From Clostridia bacterium (GTDB lineage: Bacteria; Bacillota; Clostridia; Oscillospirales; CAG-382): a stretch of 48,323 nt of DNA. Positions 16,610-26,385 of the stretch are shown here, one piece after another. A program made the position numbers and the translations under genes. The stretch spans positions 1 through 48,323 of the forward strand of contig JAGBXS010000049.1 in the NCBI GenBank assembly GCA_017629175.1, given 5' to 3'. Numbering within the stretch: the first letter of the stretch is position 1; the number at the start of each line of letters is the position of its first letter. The notes under the pieces were generated by a model. That model made no database searches. It had not been told where the DNA came from and worked only from the letters and a program-made list of their open reading frames with translations.

Positions 16610-17521
16610 TTAACCCTCAAAGAATGCTTCGATAAATTCGTTGCCGTTGAAACGCTGGAGATCATCGATCCCCTCGCCGACACCAATGAACTTAACGGGA
16701 ATACCCAGCTCGCGCTTGATGGCAAGAACGATACCGCCTTTTGCGGTGCCGTCCAGCTTGGTAAGCACAAGCCCGGTGATCTCTGCCGCCTTGCGGAACT
16801 CTTTAGCCTGCACCAAGGCGTTCTGACCGGTGGAAGCATCCAATACCAGCAAGGTGTCTCTCGTGGCATCGGGAAGCTCTCTGGAGATCACGCGGTTGAT
16901 CTTGGCAAGCTCGTCGATCAAATTCTTTTTGTTATGAAGTCGGCCTGCAGTATCCACGATCAGAACGTCAACGCCCTGCTTCTTTGCGGCACCTGCGGCA
17001 TCGAACACAACAGCGGCGGGATCTGCGCCCTCCTTCTGCTTGATCAGCGGAACACCGCTGCGGTTTGCCCATACCTCAAGCTGCTCAATGGCGGCCGCAC
17101 GGAAGGTATCGGCGGCACAGAGCATAACCTTTTTTCCCTGTTGCTTCAAGCAGTTGGCGATCTTACCGATGGAGGTGGTCTTACCGACACCGTTGACACC
17201 GATCACAAGGATCACAGAAACGCCGTTTCCGCCAATGGTCAGGTCTTCCCCGTCTCCAACAAGCTCCCGGAGAATTGCGCGGAATTCCTCTCTTGCAGGC
17301 TCGGTCTCCTTGATCTTTTTTTCCTTCAAACGAGCGCGAAGAGTCTCTGCAATATACTCGGAGGTCTCAACGCCCACATCGGCCATGATCAAAAGATCGG
17401 TAAGCTCCTCGAAAAAGTCGTCATCAACCTTATCGCCGGAGGCAAACAGCATATCCACCGGCTTCAGAAGAGCATCCTTCGTCTTCTTAAGGCCGGATTT
17501 CAATTTATCAAAAAATCCCAT
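16610..17521 (-). CDS. ftsY: Signal recognition particle receptor FtsY
   Basis: Membrane-associated SRP GTPase that receives ribosome-SRP complexes for co-translational insertion. The 303 residues consist of an N domain and G domain with almost no acidic A domain, as in many Firmicutes. G motifs are GVNGVGKTTS (108-117), DTAGR (190-194) and TKLD (254-257). The N-terminus MGFFDKLKSGLKKTKDAL forms an amphipathic, membrane-binding helix. Its start shares one base with the smc stop codon (TGATG), a coupled arrangement standard for smc-ftsY. Confidence 0.97.
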   Translation of the reverse strand: MGFFDKLKSGLKKTKDALLKPVDMLFASGDKVDDDFFEELTDLLIMADVGVETSEYIAETLRARLKEKKIKETEPAREEFRAILRELVGDGEDLTIGGNGVSVILVIGVNGVGKTTSIGKIANCLKQQGKKVMLCAADTFRAAAIEQLEVWANRSGVPLIKQKEGADPAAVVFDAAGAAKKQGVDVLIVDTAGRLHNKKNLIDELAKINRVISRELPDATRDTLLVLDASTGQNALVQAKEFRKAAEITGLVLTKLDGTAKGGIVLAIKRELGIPVKFIGVGEGIDDLQRFNGNEFIEAFFEG

Positions 17522-20500
17522 CAGTTGGTATACTCCTTAAATTTGTCGTCAAGACCGGAAAGGCTGAGACGGATATAATCCGAGATGCCCTTCTGGTGCA
17601 TAGTCACGCCGTACAGCGTATCCGCACGTTCCATGGTACCGCGGCGGTGGGTAATTACGATGTACTGGGTCTTCTCGCTGTGAGAGCGGATATAATCCGC
17701 AAACTTATTCAGGTTGATATCGTCAAGGGCGCTCTCGATCTCGTCAAAAATACAGAACGGAGCGGGATTGACGCTTTGAAGAGCCAGATACAAGGCAATT
17801 GCCGCAAAGGATTGTTCACCACCGGACAACAGAGAAATGCTCTTGACGCTCTTTCCCGGCGGTTTCAAAATGATATCGATGCCGCATTCCAAGGGCTTCT
17901 CCGGGTCTTGCAGCTCTATTCTTGCGCTACCGCCGCCAAACAGCTCCACAAATACCTCCGCAAAGCTGTCGTTGATCTTTTTAAAGGTAGAAACAAAGCT
18001 TTCCTTCATTTCCGTCTCCAGCTTGGAGATGGTGCCGTCCAGACTGCGGCGGGTCTTTTGGAGATCCTCAACCTGCGCGGTCAGGAAATCAAAGCGCTCC
18101 TTGGTCTCGCGGTATTCTTCAACAGCGTTTACGTTGATCACGCCCATGGAACGGATCTTTGCCTTCAAGGATGCCAAACGGGAGGGGGCTTTGTCCATCT
18201 GCTCATCCGGCAGACGGAAGGTCTCCGCATCGGAATAAGTAAGCTCGTACTCATCCCACAGCTTGGCAGTAACAACGTCGAAATCCTCGTTCAAGCGACG
18301 GAAATTGTTCTCCTCGTTGGTCACCTGTACAAAAGACTCCTCACGCTTCTGCTGTGCCTCTTTGTAAAGACGGCGAACCTCTGCAAGCTTATTCTCCTGG
18401 GCCTCTCGGCTTCCGATCAACTCCTGCAGCTTAGCTTCGCCTGCGGCAATACCCTTGCAGGCGGCGGCAATCTTTTCTTCCACAACAGCGATGCGATTAC
18501 CACGCTCCGTAATACTGTTCTGCGCAGAAGCCACGTTGACACGCAAGGCGGCAATACGATCCATAATTCCCGCAAGGAGGGAGGTCTGCTGGGTCAATCC
18601 GGCAGACAAGCTGTCGATATGAGATCTCTTGGAAACTACCACAATGCGCGCCTGAGCAAGCGCCTCGTAGGCGGCAGATTCTGCCTCGCGGGATTCTTCT
18701 ACCTGCTTTTTGCAAGAAATGTTCTTTTCCTCGGCGGAGTCGACTGCTTGCCCGCGGACGGTAAGGCCTTGCTTAACAGCGGCCAAGCGCTCCTCTAAGG
18801 AGCGTCTGCCGTCAGAATCCGCATTTTTTCCGTTTTCGATGGCACGGATATGAGAAAGCTCCTCTTCCATACGAACGAGATAGCCGTTGATCTCGTTTTC
18901 AGCCTCGTCGTAGCGAAGCTTCTGCTCAGCGGAGAGCAGCTCCAATTCTGCCAACGCAGTCTCGTTCTCGGTGATGGAGCGCTTTCTGCGGGATGCTTTT
19001 CGGTCAAGCTCCAGCAAGGCCATATTGAACTCGCGGATCTCTCCGGAAAGGCGCTCAATATCCATTGCACGGGTGAAGACACCCACCTTCTTGGCAGATG
19101 CACCGCCGGTAAAGCTTCCGCCCGGATGGATCACCTGTCCGTCCAGCGTAACGATCTTTACCTTATAACCGGTAGCGGAAGCGATCTTGGTAGCGTTATC
19201 GATATGATCGGCAATCACCGTTCTGCCCAAAAGGTCATTGGCAACGCCGCTGAATTTCGCATCAAAACGAGCCAGCTGGGATGCAATTCCCACATAGCCT
19301 TCCATGTTCTTGATCTTGGAAACGTCGCACAGAGATCCTTTGACGGTGTCCAAGGGCAGGAAGGTAGCTCTGCCGATGTGGTGATCCTTCAAATAACGGA
19401 TACACGCCTTTGCATCCTCTGCGCTTTCCACCACGACGAACTGCACGGATGCGGCCAGAGCGGTCTCCAATGCCACAACGTATTCGTTATCCGCGGAAAG
19501 AATGTTGGAAACAGGGCCGTGGAGAACCACATTGCTTCCACCCTGACGGCGGATCTTCCCTGCGGCACCATCTTTTAAAATGCTGCGTACACTCTCGGAA
19601 TAGCCCTCAAAAAGCTGTTCCATTCTCTGCAAGGAATCTCTTCTTTGTTCTGCGGCGGTAAGCTTCAATCGGAGAGAAACAGCCTCCTCGCGAAGGGTCG
19701 CTTCCTCGGCAGTATCCACGCGGATCTGCTCGCGTTTTTCCTTCATATCGGAAAGGGTTTCCAAATATACCGCTTCCAATTGATCGCGGACGGCTTCCTT
19801 TTCCTTACATTCCGCTTCCAGAGAAGCGATACGCTCTTTACCGGCGGCGATGCGCTCCTCGCTCTCCGAGTCGCTCTTTTTAGCGGCCTCCAGCTCTGCG
19901 GAAAGTGCCGCCTCAGCCATATTCAGATCGGAAAGCGACTGCCTTGCCAAGGTAAGAGCCTGCTCCGCTTCCTCTGCGGCATTGGTGCATTGAGAAACCG
20001 CGGCTCTCGCATCCTGCCAGAGCGTTTCTTTTGCGGTACAATCCTCCTCGGAGGTCTTAACATCCTCCTTGGCGGCGAGGATCTCCTGCTCGGTGACGGT
20101 GATCTGCTTTGCGATCAAAGAGGATTGCTGTTCCGACTCGGTGATCTCGCGGTTGCTGTCTATAACGATCTGCTCGTAATGCTGAAGATCGTTAAGGCAA
20201 ACTGCCTTCTCGCCCTCCGCCTCGGCCTTGATACGCTCGGAAACGGATTTTTCCTGCTCGGTCAAAGACATGAGGCGGGAGAACTCATAGCTTTCGTTCA
20301 ACTGCTCATCAAGCTCTTTTTCCAGAGCTGACTCTGCGTTCTGCGCCTGCTCCAGAGCGGCCTTTGCGTGCTCCAAGCCCTCTTCGCCTAAGTTACGCTT
20401 GGCTCTGAGATCATCTAAGCGGTTCAGCCAAAGAGTGATCTCCAAGCCCTTCTTCTCCTCGCTGAGAATCAAGTACTGCTTAGCGTTTTCCGCCTGCTTC

Positions 20501-21180
20501 TCCAAGGGCTTCACACGGGAAGCGACTTCTTGCAGAATATCGGTGACGCGAAGAAGATTGTTTTCTGTATCGGCAAGCTTACGCTCGGCCTCCGTCTTAC
20601 GATAACGGAAGCGGGAAATTCCGGACGCCTCCTCAAAAATACTGCGGCGTTCGTCGCCCTTCTGAGAAAGAACCTCCGCAATCTTACCTTGGCTGATAAC
20701 GGAATAGCCCTCTCTGCCGATACCTGTATCGTAGAACATCTCGTAAATATCGCGCAGACGGGAAAGCTTACGGTTGATGTAATATTCACTCTCGCCGCTA
20801 CGGTAATATTTACGGGTGATCACCGTCTCGGGAGAATCGGAAAGACGGGGCTTCTCATCGGGAGAAACGGCCTCCTCCTGCATATCCAACGTCATCTGGT
20901 GAGCAGAGCTGTATTCCTCCTCGGAATCGATGTACAAAGAAACAGAAGCGCAATTAGAAGCGGGACGATTAGGCGTTCCGTTGAAAATAACGTCATCCAT
21001 TTTGGAGCCTCTGAGGCTCTTCATGCTCATCTCGCCAAGTACCCAACGGACGGCATCGGAAATGTTGGACTTACCGCTTCCATTGGGGCCGATGATGGCC
21101 GTAACACCTTGCTCAAAGGTGATCTTCGTTTTATCGGGGAATGATTTAAACCCCTGCATTTCCACTGCTTTTAATCTCAT
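17521..21180 (-). CDS. smc: Chromosome segregation protein SMC
   Basis: Condensin ATPase that loops and segregates chromosomes with ScpA and ScpB. The 1219 residues show Walker A GPNGSGKS at 31-38, two long coiled coils (about 170-490 and 660-1000), a hinge at about 510-650 with GYVGIASQLA and GGSFTGGASAK, then the ABC signature LLSGGEQSFAAIAL and Walker B APFCIFDEIESALDD. The length is normal for Firmicutes. It lies 5 nt after the radical SAM gene and is fused in translation to ftsY. Confidence 0.98.
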   Translation of the reverse strand: MRLKAVEMQGFKSFPDKTKITFEQGVTAIIGPNGSGKSNISDAVRWVLGEMSMKSLRGSKMDDVIFNGTPNRPASNCASVSLYIDSEEEYSSAHQMTLDMQEEAVSPDEKPRLSDSPETVITRKYYRSGESEYYINRKLSRLRDIYEMFYDTGIGREGYSVISQGKIAEVLSQKGDERRSIFEEASGISRFRYRKTEAERKLADTENNLLRVTDILQEVASRVKPLEKQAENAKQYLILSEEKKGLEITLWLNRLDDLRAKRNLGEEGLEHAKAALEQAQNAESALEKELDEQLNESYEFSRLMSLTEQEKSVSERIKAEAEGEKAVCLNDLQHYEQIVIDSNREITESEQQSSLIAKQITVTEQEILAAKEDVKTSEEDCTAKETLWQDARAAVSQCTNAAEEAEQALTLARQSLSDLNMAEAALSAELEAAKKSDSESEERIAAGKERIASLEAECKEKEAVRDQLEAVYLETLSDMKEKREQIRVDTAEEATLREEAVSLRLKLTAAEQRRDSLQRMEQLFEGYSESVRSILKDGAAGKIRRQGGSNVVLHGPVSNILSADNEYVVALETALAASVQFVVVESAEDAKACIRYLKDHHIGRATFLPLDTVKGSLCDVSKIKNMEGYVGIASQLARFDAKFSGVANDLLGRTVIADHIDNATKIASATGYKVKIVTLDGQVIHPGGSFTGGASAKKVGVFTRAMDIERLSGEIREFNMALLELDRKASRRKRSITENETALAELELLSAEQKLRYDEAENEINGYLVRMEEELSHIRAIENGKNADSDGRRSLEERLAAVKQGLTVRGQAVDSAEEKNISCKKQVEESREAESAAYEALAQARIVVVSKRSHIDSLSAGLTQQTSLLAGIMDRIAALRVNVASAQNSITERGNRIAVVEEKIAAACKGIAAGEAKLQELIGSREAQENKLAEVRRLYKEAQQKREESFVQVTNEENNFRRLNEDFDVVTAKLWDEYELTYSDAETFRLPDEQMDKAPSRLASLKAKIRSMGVINVNAVEEYRETKERFDFLTAQVEDLQKTRRSLDGTISKLETEMKESFVSTFKKINDSFAEVFVELFGGGSARIELQDPEKPLECGIDIILKPPGKSVKSISLLSGGEQSFAAIALYLALQSVNPAPFCIFDEIESALDDINLNKFADYIRSHSEKTQYIVITHRRGTMERADTLYGVTMHQKGISDYIRLSLSGLDDKFKEYTN

Positions 21181-21185
21181 GGCAG

Positions 21186-22202
21186 TTATCCTTCAATTTG
21201 AATTTTCACGTTCGGCACGGAAAGCGTTCCGTCCTCACGCAGATTGATACAGGCGGGCAAAAGAGCTTGTTTTAGCTCTTGTAAAACCACACCTTTATGA
21301 CCTGTAAATTTAGAGATCTCGCCGCGGGGAAGAAAAATGTTCAATGTCTTCCCTGCCGCGTTACCCGAAACCTGTTCTATGATCCTTTTGGCATACAGAA
21401 AGCCGTACGCCAGCTCCGCAAGTGAGCCGTCTCTCGGGCCGAAGGGAGCAGTGCTCAACTCCTTAGAGGATTGCAGTCCGATCTTCAGAACACGCACTCC
21501 CAAAGAAATGAAGGTCTCCAGACAAGGAACCGTTCGTTTCGCGGCAGTCAAGTCATCCAACGGGATGTATTCTCCGCGAACAGTCATGTCGTACAGCTCT
21601 GTCCCCTCGAATACCACGGTTGGATAGATGCGGGCAGATACCGCACCCATAGAGCAGATCTCATGGGCCGTTGCAAGCTCCTTGCGTTCATCCGAGCCGG
21701 GAAGCGCCAGCATCATCTGCCCTGTAAAACGAACGCTGTGCTTTTGCAACCGCTCTGCTGCAACGCGGGAATCCTTTGCCGTATGCCCTCGTCCGGAAAG
21801 GCGAAGCACCTCGTCATCCATGCTTTGCACACCCAGCTCAACATCGGTGACGCGGTAACGCACCAAAAGCTCCAGCACCTCGTCGTCGATCAAATCCGGA
21901 CGTGTGGAGATCCGTATACTTGAAGCGTACCCTCTCTCGATATAGGTTTGTGCGCGTTCAAGGAGCGCGATCATTCTGGCTTTGGGAATGCCCGTAAAGC
22001 TCCCGCCGAAAAAGGCGATCTGATTTTCGGTTTTGCTGAGATCTCCGGCATGAAGCATCATGCTGTCAAAGGAATCGAGCTCTGCGGATAGCGTCTCCGC
22101 CGAACCTTCGCACCCGGTGATCTTCTCTTGGGAACAAAACTTACACCGGAAGGGACACCCCGCAAAAGGTACGAAAAAGGGCAGATTACGGTGTTTCTTC
22201 AT
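21186..22202 (-). CDS. Elp3-like radical SAM protein
   Basis: A 338-residue radical SAM enzyme. The iron-sulfur motif CPFRCKFC has cysteines at 16, 20 and 23; FFGGSFTG, STRPDLIDDEVLELL and ELGVQSMDDEVL follow, the pattern of the Elp3-type radical SAM domain. The C-terminal acetyltransferase domain of true Elp3 is missing. Clostridia commonly have this gene between rnc and smc, as here. It overlaps rnc by 17 nt. A tRNA-modification role is possible but is only inferred from the family. Confidence 0.88.
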   Translation of the reverse strand: MKKHRNLPFFVPFAGCPFRCKFCSQEKITGCEGSAETLSAELDSFDSMMLHAGDLSKTENQIAFFGGSFTGIPKARMIALLERAQTYIERGYASSIRISTRPDLIDDEVLELLVRYRVTDVELGVQSMDDEVLRLSGRGHTAKDSRVAAERLQKHSVRFTGQMMLALPGSDERKELATAHEICSMGAVSARIYPTVVFEGTELYDMTVRGEYIPLDDLTAAKRTVPCLETFISLGVRVLKIGLQSSKELSTAPFGPRDGSLAELAYGFLYAKRIIEQVSGNAAGKTLNIFLPRGEISKFTGHKGVVLQELKQALLPACINLREDGTLSVPNVKIQIEG

Positions 22203-22905
22203 TCAACTCGCCCAAAAGGATCAACGCGTGCTTAGCAGCCTGCTGCTCGGCTTCCCGCTTGGTTCTGCCTGCGCCGGTGCCCAAAAGGTTGGAGTTCAAG
22301 AACACGTCGAAGTAGAAAACGCGGTCGTGAGGAGGCCCCTCCTCACCTTTCTCCACGTAATACAGCTTTTCCTCGGGAGTTTGCTGAACGATCCGCTGGA
22401 GCATGGATTTATAATCCTCGTTTCCGTTTTTGGAAACGGTCTCCAGCATACGGATCAAGCGAGGCAGGAGGAAGCTCTTGACCTGCTCCATGCCGCTGTC
22501 AAGATAGATGGCGGCGAGCAAGGCTTCGAAAGCATCTGCGATGATGCTCTTACGTTTTTTTCCGCCCCCGGAAATGATCTCGCCGTGACCGAAGGACATG
22601 AAATCTCCCAAGCCGATCTCGGAAGCCAAAACGGCAAGAGTGGTCTCGCACACCAATGCGGCGCGGGTCTTGGTCAAAAAGCCTTCGTCCTCACCGGGAA
22701 AAGCGGAAAACAGATATTCCGCTGTGATCACAGAAAGAATGGAATCTCCGAGGAACTCCAAGCGCTCGTTGCTTTCGATCTTACGGCGTTTATTTTCGTT
22801 GCAGTAGGAAGAATGGGTCAGTGCCTCGGATAAAAGCTCCGTGTTTCGGAAGGTATAACCGATCCGCTCCTGCAACATTTCTTTGGTATATTCTTTACGA
22901 TTCAA
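22186..22905 (-). CDS. rnc: Ribonuclease III
   Basis: Double-strand-specific endoribonuclease processing rRNA and mRNA. The 239 residues hold the RNase III signature NERLEFLGDSIL (46-57, with catalytic D54), a second acidic set in KSIIADAFEALLAAIYLD near 120-135, and a C-terminal dsRNA-binding domain ending in GRTKREAEQQAAKHAL. The start appears to be TTG at 22903-22905 with AAAGGA about 10 nt upstream; the first ATG would remove nine residues. It follows topA by 24 nt. Confidence 0.95.
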   Translation of the reverse strand: MNRKEYTKEMLQERIGYTFRNTELLSEALTHSSYCNENKRRKIESNERLEFLGDSILSVITAEYLFSAFPGEDEGFLTKTRAALVCETTLAVLASEIGLGDFMSFGHGEIISGGGKKRKSIIADAFEALLAAIYLDSGMEQVKSFLLPRLIRMLETVSKNGNEDYKSMLQRIVQQTPEEKLYYVEKGEEGPPHDRVFYFDVFLNSNLLGTGAGRTKREAEQQAAKHALILLGELNEETP

Positions 22906-22929
22906 GTGCGATACATCCTTTCCGAAGAA

Positions 22930-25152
22930 TTACTTTCCGTCGGAATACCCGCATCCGGATTTACAATAAACGGTATTTTTTCCCTTCTTGCGAAGAAGCG
23001 CACTGCCGCACCCGGGACATTTTTCGCCCGTGGGAATATCCCAAGAGGAGAAGGAGCATTCCGGATACTTCTCACAGCAATAATAAGTCTTATGCTTTCG
23101 GGTCTGCTTGATCAAAATACGCTTGCCGCAATCGGGACAAAGAATTCCGCTGTCTCGATAGAAAGGCATGCTACCCTTGCAATCGGGATATTTACGGCAG
23201 GCAAAGAAGGTGCCGAAGGCGCCCTTGCGAGCAATCATTTCGCCGCCGCAGATGGGACAGGGATCATCCGCCACAATCTCGGGCTGACGGTCCTCCTCTG
23301 CAGGAGCGGTTTCCTCCTTGGCGTCAAGTCTCTTGGTGTTCTTACATTTGGGGTAATTGGGGCAAGCGGCGAATTTGCCGTATCTTCCCTCTCGCTCCAC
23401 CATACGGGCACCGCACTTCTCGCAGACCATATCAAGCTCAACCTTTTGCAGAGCAATACGGTCTTCACCCAGCGTTTCGGAGGCACGCTTCAGCTGGGAC
23501 TCGAAATCCGCGTAGAAGCGGCGGATAACCTCGATATGATTCTCATCGCCGCTTTCAATTCGGTCAAGGTCGGCCTCCATCTCGGCGGTAAAGTTATAGT
23601 CAACGATGTTCGTGAAGGCATTCTTCATCAAATCGGTGGTAACGAAGCCCAGATCGGTGGGGATCAAAACCTTTCCCTCGCGCTTAACGTAACCGCGGTT
23701 TACGATGGTGGTAATGGTAGCCGTATAAGTGGAGGGACGTCCGATACCCTTCTCCTCCAAAACGCGGATCAAAGAGCCTTCGGTATATCTGGGGGGCGGC
23801 TGAGTGAACTTCTGCTCGGGAGTCACGGATACGGTAGACAAGCGTGCGCCCTCATTCAACTCGGGCAATCTGCCTTCTGCTTCCTCCTCATCGGCATCGT
23901 CATATAAAGCCATATAACCGCGGAAGCGGACGGTGTTACCGTTGGCGCGGAAGACAGCGGCGCCGGAAAGAATATCCGCAGATACGGTATCAAACGCTGC
24001 GGCCGCCATCTGGCTTGCCATAAACCGCTCCCAGATCAGCTTGTAAAGCTTATACTGATCCGCAGACAGCTTACCCTTCACGTCCTCAGGAAGGAGGGCG
24101 GGATCGGAGGGACGGATGGCTTCGTGAGCATCCTGCGCATTCTTGCGCATTTTATACTGGTTGGGAGTTTCGGGATAATATTCGTTGCCGAAGCGGGAAC
24201 AGATCACGTTCTTTGCGGCCTCTCTCGCCTCATCGGAAATGCGGAGAGAGTCGGTACGCATATAGGTGATCAAACCGTGGGTACTCTTTTCGCCGATGTT
24301 AACACCCTCGTAAAGCTCCTGCGCGATCATCATGGTGCGGGAGGACTGGAACCCCAAGCGACGGTTTGCCTCCTGCTGCAAGGTGGAGGTAACGAAGGGA
24401 GGCTGTGGCTTACGGTGCTTGACGGAGCGTTTTACGGAAAGAACCGCAAAGGAATCGTTCATGGAATCCAAAACAGCGTCAACGTCAGCACGGCAATGAA
24501 GTTCCTTCTTGCCCTCTACATCACCGTAATAATGAGCGGTAAAAGATTCACCCGCGGCATTCTTTAGCAATGCATTGATATGCCAATATTCCTCGGGAGT
24601 GAAGGCGCGGATCTCCTCCTCGCGCTCAACGATGATGCGGGTCGCCACAGATTGCACGCGGCCTGCGGAAAGTCCGTTCTTGATCTTCTTCCAAAGGAAG
24701 GGACTGATCTGATAACCCACCAAACGGTCAAGAATACGACGTGCCTGCTGAGAGTTGACCATATCCATGTCAATATCTCTGGGAGACTTGATAGCCTCCT
24801 TCACCACGTTCTTGGTGATCTCGTTAAAGGTAATGCGCTTGGTCTTCTCGGGATCAAGCTTCAAAACCGCCGCCAAATGCCAGCTGATCGCCTCGCCCTC
24901 ACGATCAGGGTCGGCCGCCAGCAGGACACGATCTGCCGCTTTTGCTTCTTTACGAAGCTCGTTGATCAGATCACCCTTGCCGCGGATGTTGATATATTGA
25001 GGCTCGAAATCATTTTCCAGATCGATACCCAGCTTACTCTTGGGCAGGTCACGGACGTGACCCTTGGAAGCCTTTACTTTATAGCCCTTACCCAAAAAGC
25101 TTTTGATGGAATTGGCTTTTGTGGGGGACTCAACGATAACTAATGTGTTCAT
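22930..25152 (-). CDS. topA: DNA topoisomerase I
   Basis: Type IA topoisomerase that relaxes negative supercoils. The 740 residues start with the Toprim domain (VIVESPTKANSIKSFLG; LAADPDREGEAISWH) and contain the active-site tyrosine in ITYMRTDS. The C-terminus has four zinc-ribbon modules: CEKCG...CPNYPKC, CPICG...CRKYPDC, CPDCG...CEKYPEC and a last CPGCG...CKSGC. The family norm is two to four, so this is a full set. It follows dprA by 27 nt. Confidence 0.97.
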   Translation of the reverse strand: MNTLVIVESPTKANSIKSFLGKGYKVKASKGHVRDLPKSKLGIDLENDFEPQYINIRGKGDLINELRKEAKAADRVLLAADPDREGEAISWHLAAVLKLDPEKTKRITFNEITKNVVKEAIKSPRDIDMDMVNSQQARRILDRLVGYQISPFLWKKIKNGLSAGRVQSVATRIIVEREEEIRAFTPEEYWHINALLKNAAGESFTAHYYGDVEGKKELHCRADVDAVLDSMNDSFAVLSVKRSVKHRKPQPPFVTSTLQQEANRRLGFQSSRTMMIAQELYEGVNIGEKSTHGLITYMRTDSLRISDEAREAAKNVICSRFGNEYYPETPNQYKMRKNAQDAHEAIRPSDPALLPEDVKGKLSADQYKLYKLIWERFMASQMAAAAFDTVSADILSGAAVFRANGNTVRFRGYMALYDDADEEEAEGRLPELNEGARLSTVSVTPEQKFTQPPPRYTEGSLIRVLEEKGIGRPSTYTATITTIVNRGYVKREGKVLIPTDLGFVTTDLMKNAFTNIVDYNFTAEMEADLDRIESGDENHIEVIRRFYADFESQLKRASETLGEDRIALQKVELDMVCEKCGARMVEREGRYGKFAACPNYPKCKNTKRLDAKEETAPAEEDRQPEIVADDPCPICGGEMIARKGAFGTFFACRKYPDCKGSMPFYRDSGILCPDCGKRILIKQTRKHKTYYCCEKYPECSFSSWDIPTGEKCPGCGSALLRKKGKNTVYCKSGCGYSDGK

Positions 25153-25179
25153 TTGTTTCGTAATTCTCCTTGGTTTGAA

Positions 25180-26385
25180 TTATATACAGGTAAAGCGGTT
25201 GCCCGCCATAGAACGGATTTTTCCGTCGATCTCCAGTTCGGTAAGCTCTGCAAGCAGGTCACCGATACCGATTCCTGTGGCTACGGAAAGCTCATCCGCG
25301 CTCAAAGCATTGCCGCGCAACGCTTCACAAATACGCTGTGACAAGGATGCCGCGGGCGTCTTCACTGCCACAGGGACGGAAGACGGTTTTTGGGGAGGGG
25401 GTTGCACCGACACTTTTGCAGACGGTAACTCCTCCTCGGGCTCTGCCGAGGCAAATGCGTTTCCGTACGCATAGATCTTCTTGGAGGTCAAAAGATACTC
25501 GGGGTGGATCTTGGTGGGATAGGACAGCGCCAGCTCGTCTAAAATATCAGAAGCGGAGGTGGCGGTTTTAGCACCGTTTTTGATCAGCTCGTTGGTGCCG
25601 GCATGGGAATCCCCCAATGCACCCGGAACAGCGAAAACAGGCTTGTTTTGGTACACGGCGTGCTTGGCGGTAATCAACGCACCGCTGTGCTCTCCGGCTT
25701 CCACCACCAAGGTGGCCTTGGACAGACCGCTGATGATACGGTTTCGGTTGGGGAAATCTCCCCTGCTACGCTTGCACCCCGGATACATCTCGCTGATGAC
25801 CAAGCCGCTTTTGTACAAAGCGTGGAAGGCTCTTGCGTTTTCCTTGGGATAGATCTCATCGATAGGTGTTCCCAACACGCCAATGGTATAGCTTTCGGCT
25901 CGGAATGCGCCTCGATGAGCGCAGGTATCGATCCCTTTTGCCAAGCCGCTGATCACGGTTGCCCCGCAAACGGAAAGGCGCATTGCGAAATCCTCAGCAA
26001 CTCTGGCGCCGTAAGAGGTCATGTTGCGGGTGCCGACCACGGCAACACCAACCAGCTCGTTAAGATCCTTAAGCTCACCGATGGCATACAAAACTGCAGG
26101 AGGCGCTTGGATCAGGCGGAGGGAAGCAGGAAAACGATCCTCGTAATACGTGATGGCGTGGATCTGCTTCTCCTTTAAGGATTTCATCAGCTCATAGGCT
26201 TCATCCAGATCCTTGCGTTTCAAATTCTTCTCGCAGAGATGTTTCCCGGACAAGAAAGAAAAATCCTCACACTCATAGATCTCCCTGCAGGAGGAAAAGC
26301 GGGTAAACAGCTTAAGATAGACCGTATTGGCAATTCCGCAGGCCTGCTGTAACCATAATGCGTACAAAAGGTCGGGATTATGCAC
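25180..26385 (-). CDS. dprA: DNA-processing protein DprA
   Basis: Protects incoming single-stranded DNA and loads RecA in natural transformation. The 401 residues have an N-terminal helical region, the Rossmann-like core with VGTRNMTSYG, SGLAKGIDTCAHRGA and GNRIISGLSK, a long linker around 310-340 rich in Pro and Ser, and a C-terminal winged helix (SQRICEALRGNALSADEL). The start is GTG at 26383-26385, with AAGGGG 9 nt upstream, overlapping the previous gene by 8 nt. Its place before topA is standard; competence itself is not shown. Confidence 0.94.
   Translation of the reverse strand: MHNPDLLYALWLQQACGIANTVYLKLFTRFSSCREIYECEDFSFLSGKHLCEKNLKRKDLDEAYELMKSLKEKQIHAITYYEDRFPASLRLIQAPPAVLYAIGELKDLNELVGVAVVGTRNMTSYGARVAEDFAMRLSVCGATVISGLAKGIDTCAHRGAFRAESYTIGVLGTPIDEIYPKENARAFHALYKSGLVISEMYPGCKRSRGDFPNRNRIISGLSKATLVVEAGEHSGALITAKHAVYQNKPVFAVPGALGDSHAGTNELIKNGAKTATSASDILDELALSYPTKIHPEYLLTSKKIYAYGNAFASAEPEEELPSAKVSVQPPPQKPSSVPVAVKTPAASLSQRICEALRGNALSADELSVATGIGIGDLLAELTELEIDGKIRSMAGNRFTCI

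Noticed and set aside
15272-17578. A 768-codon open frame on the plus strand
   Set aside because: It lies exactly opposite cdaA, rdgB and ftsY, which have full catalytic motifs. Long antisense frames arise here because the sense codons avoid TTA, CTA and TCA. It has no ribosome site or family motif.
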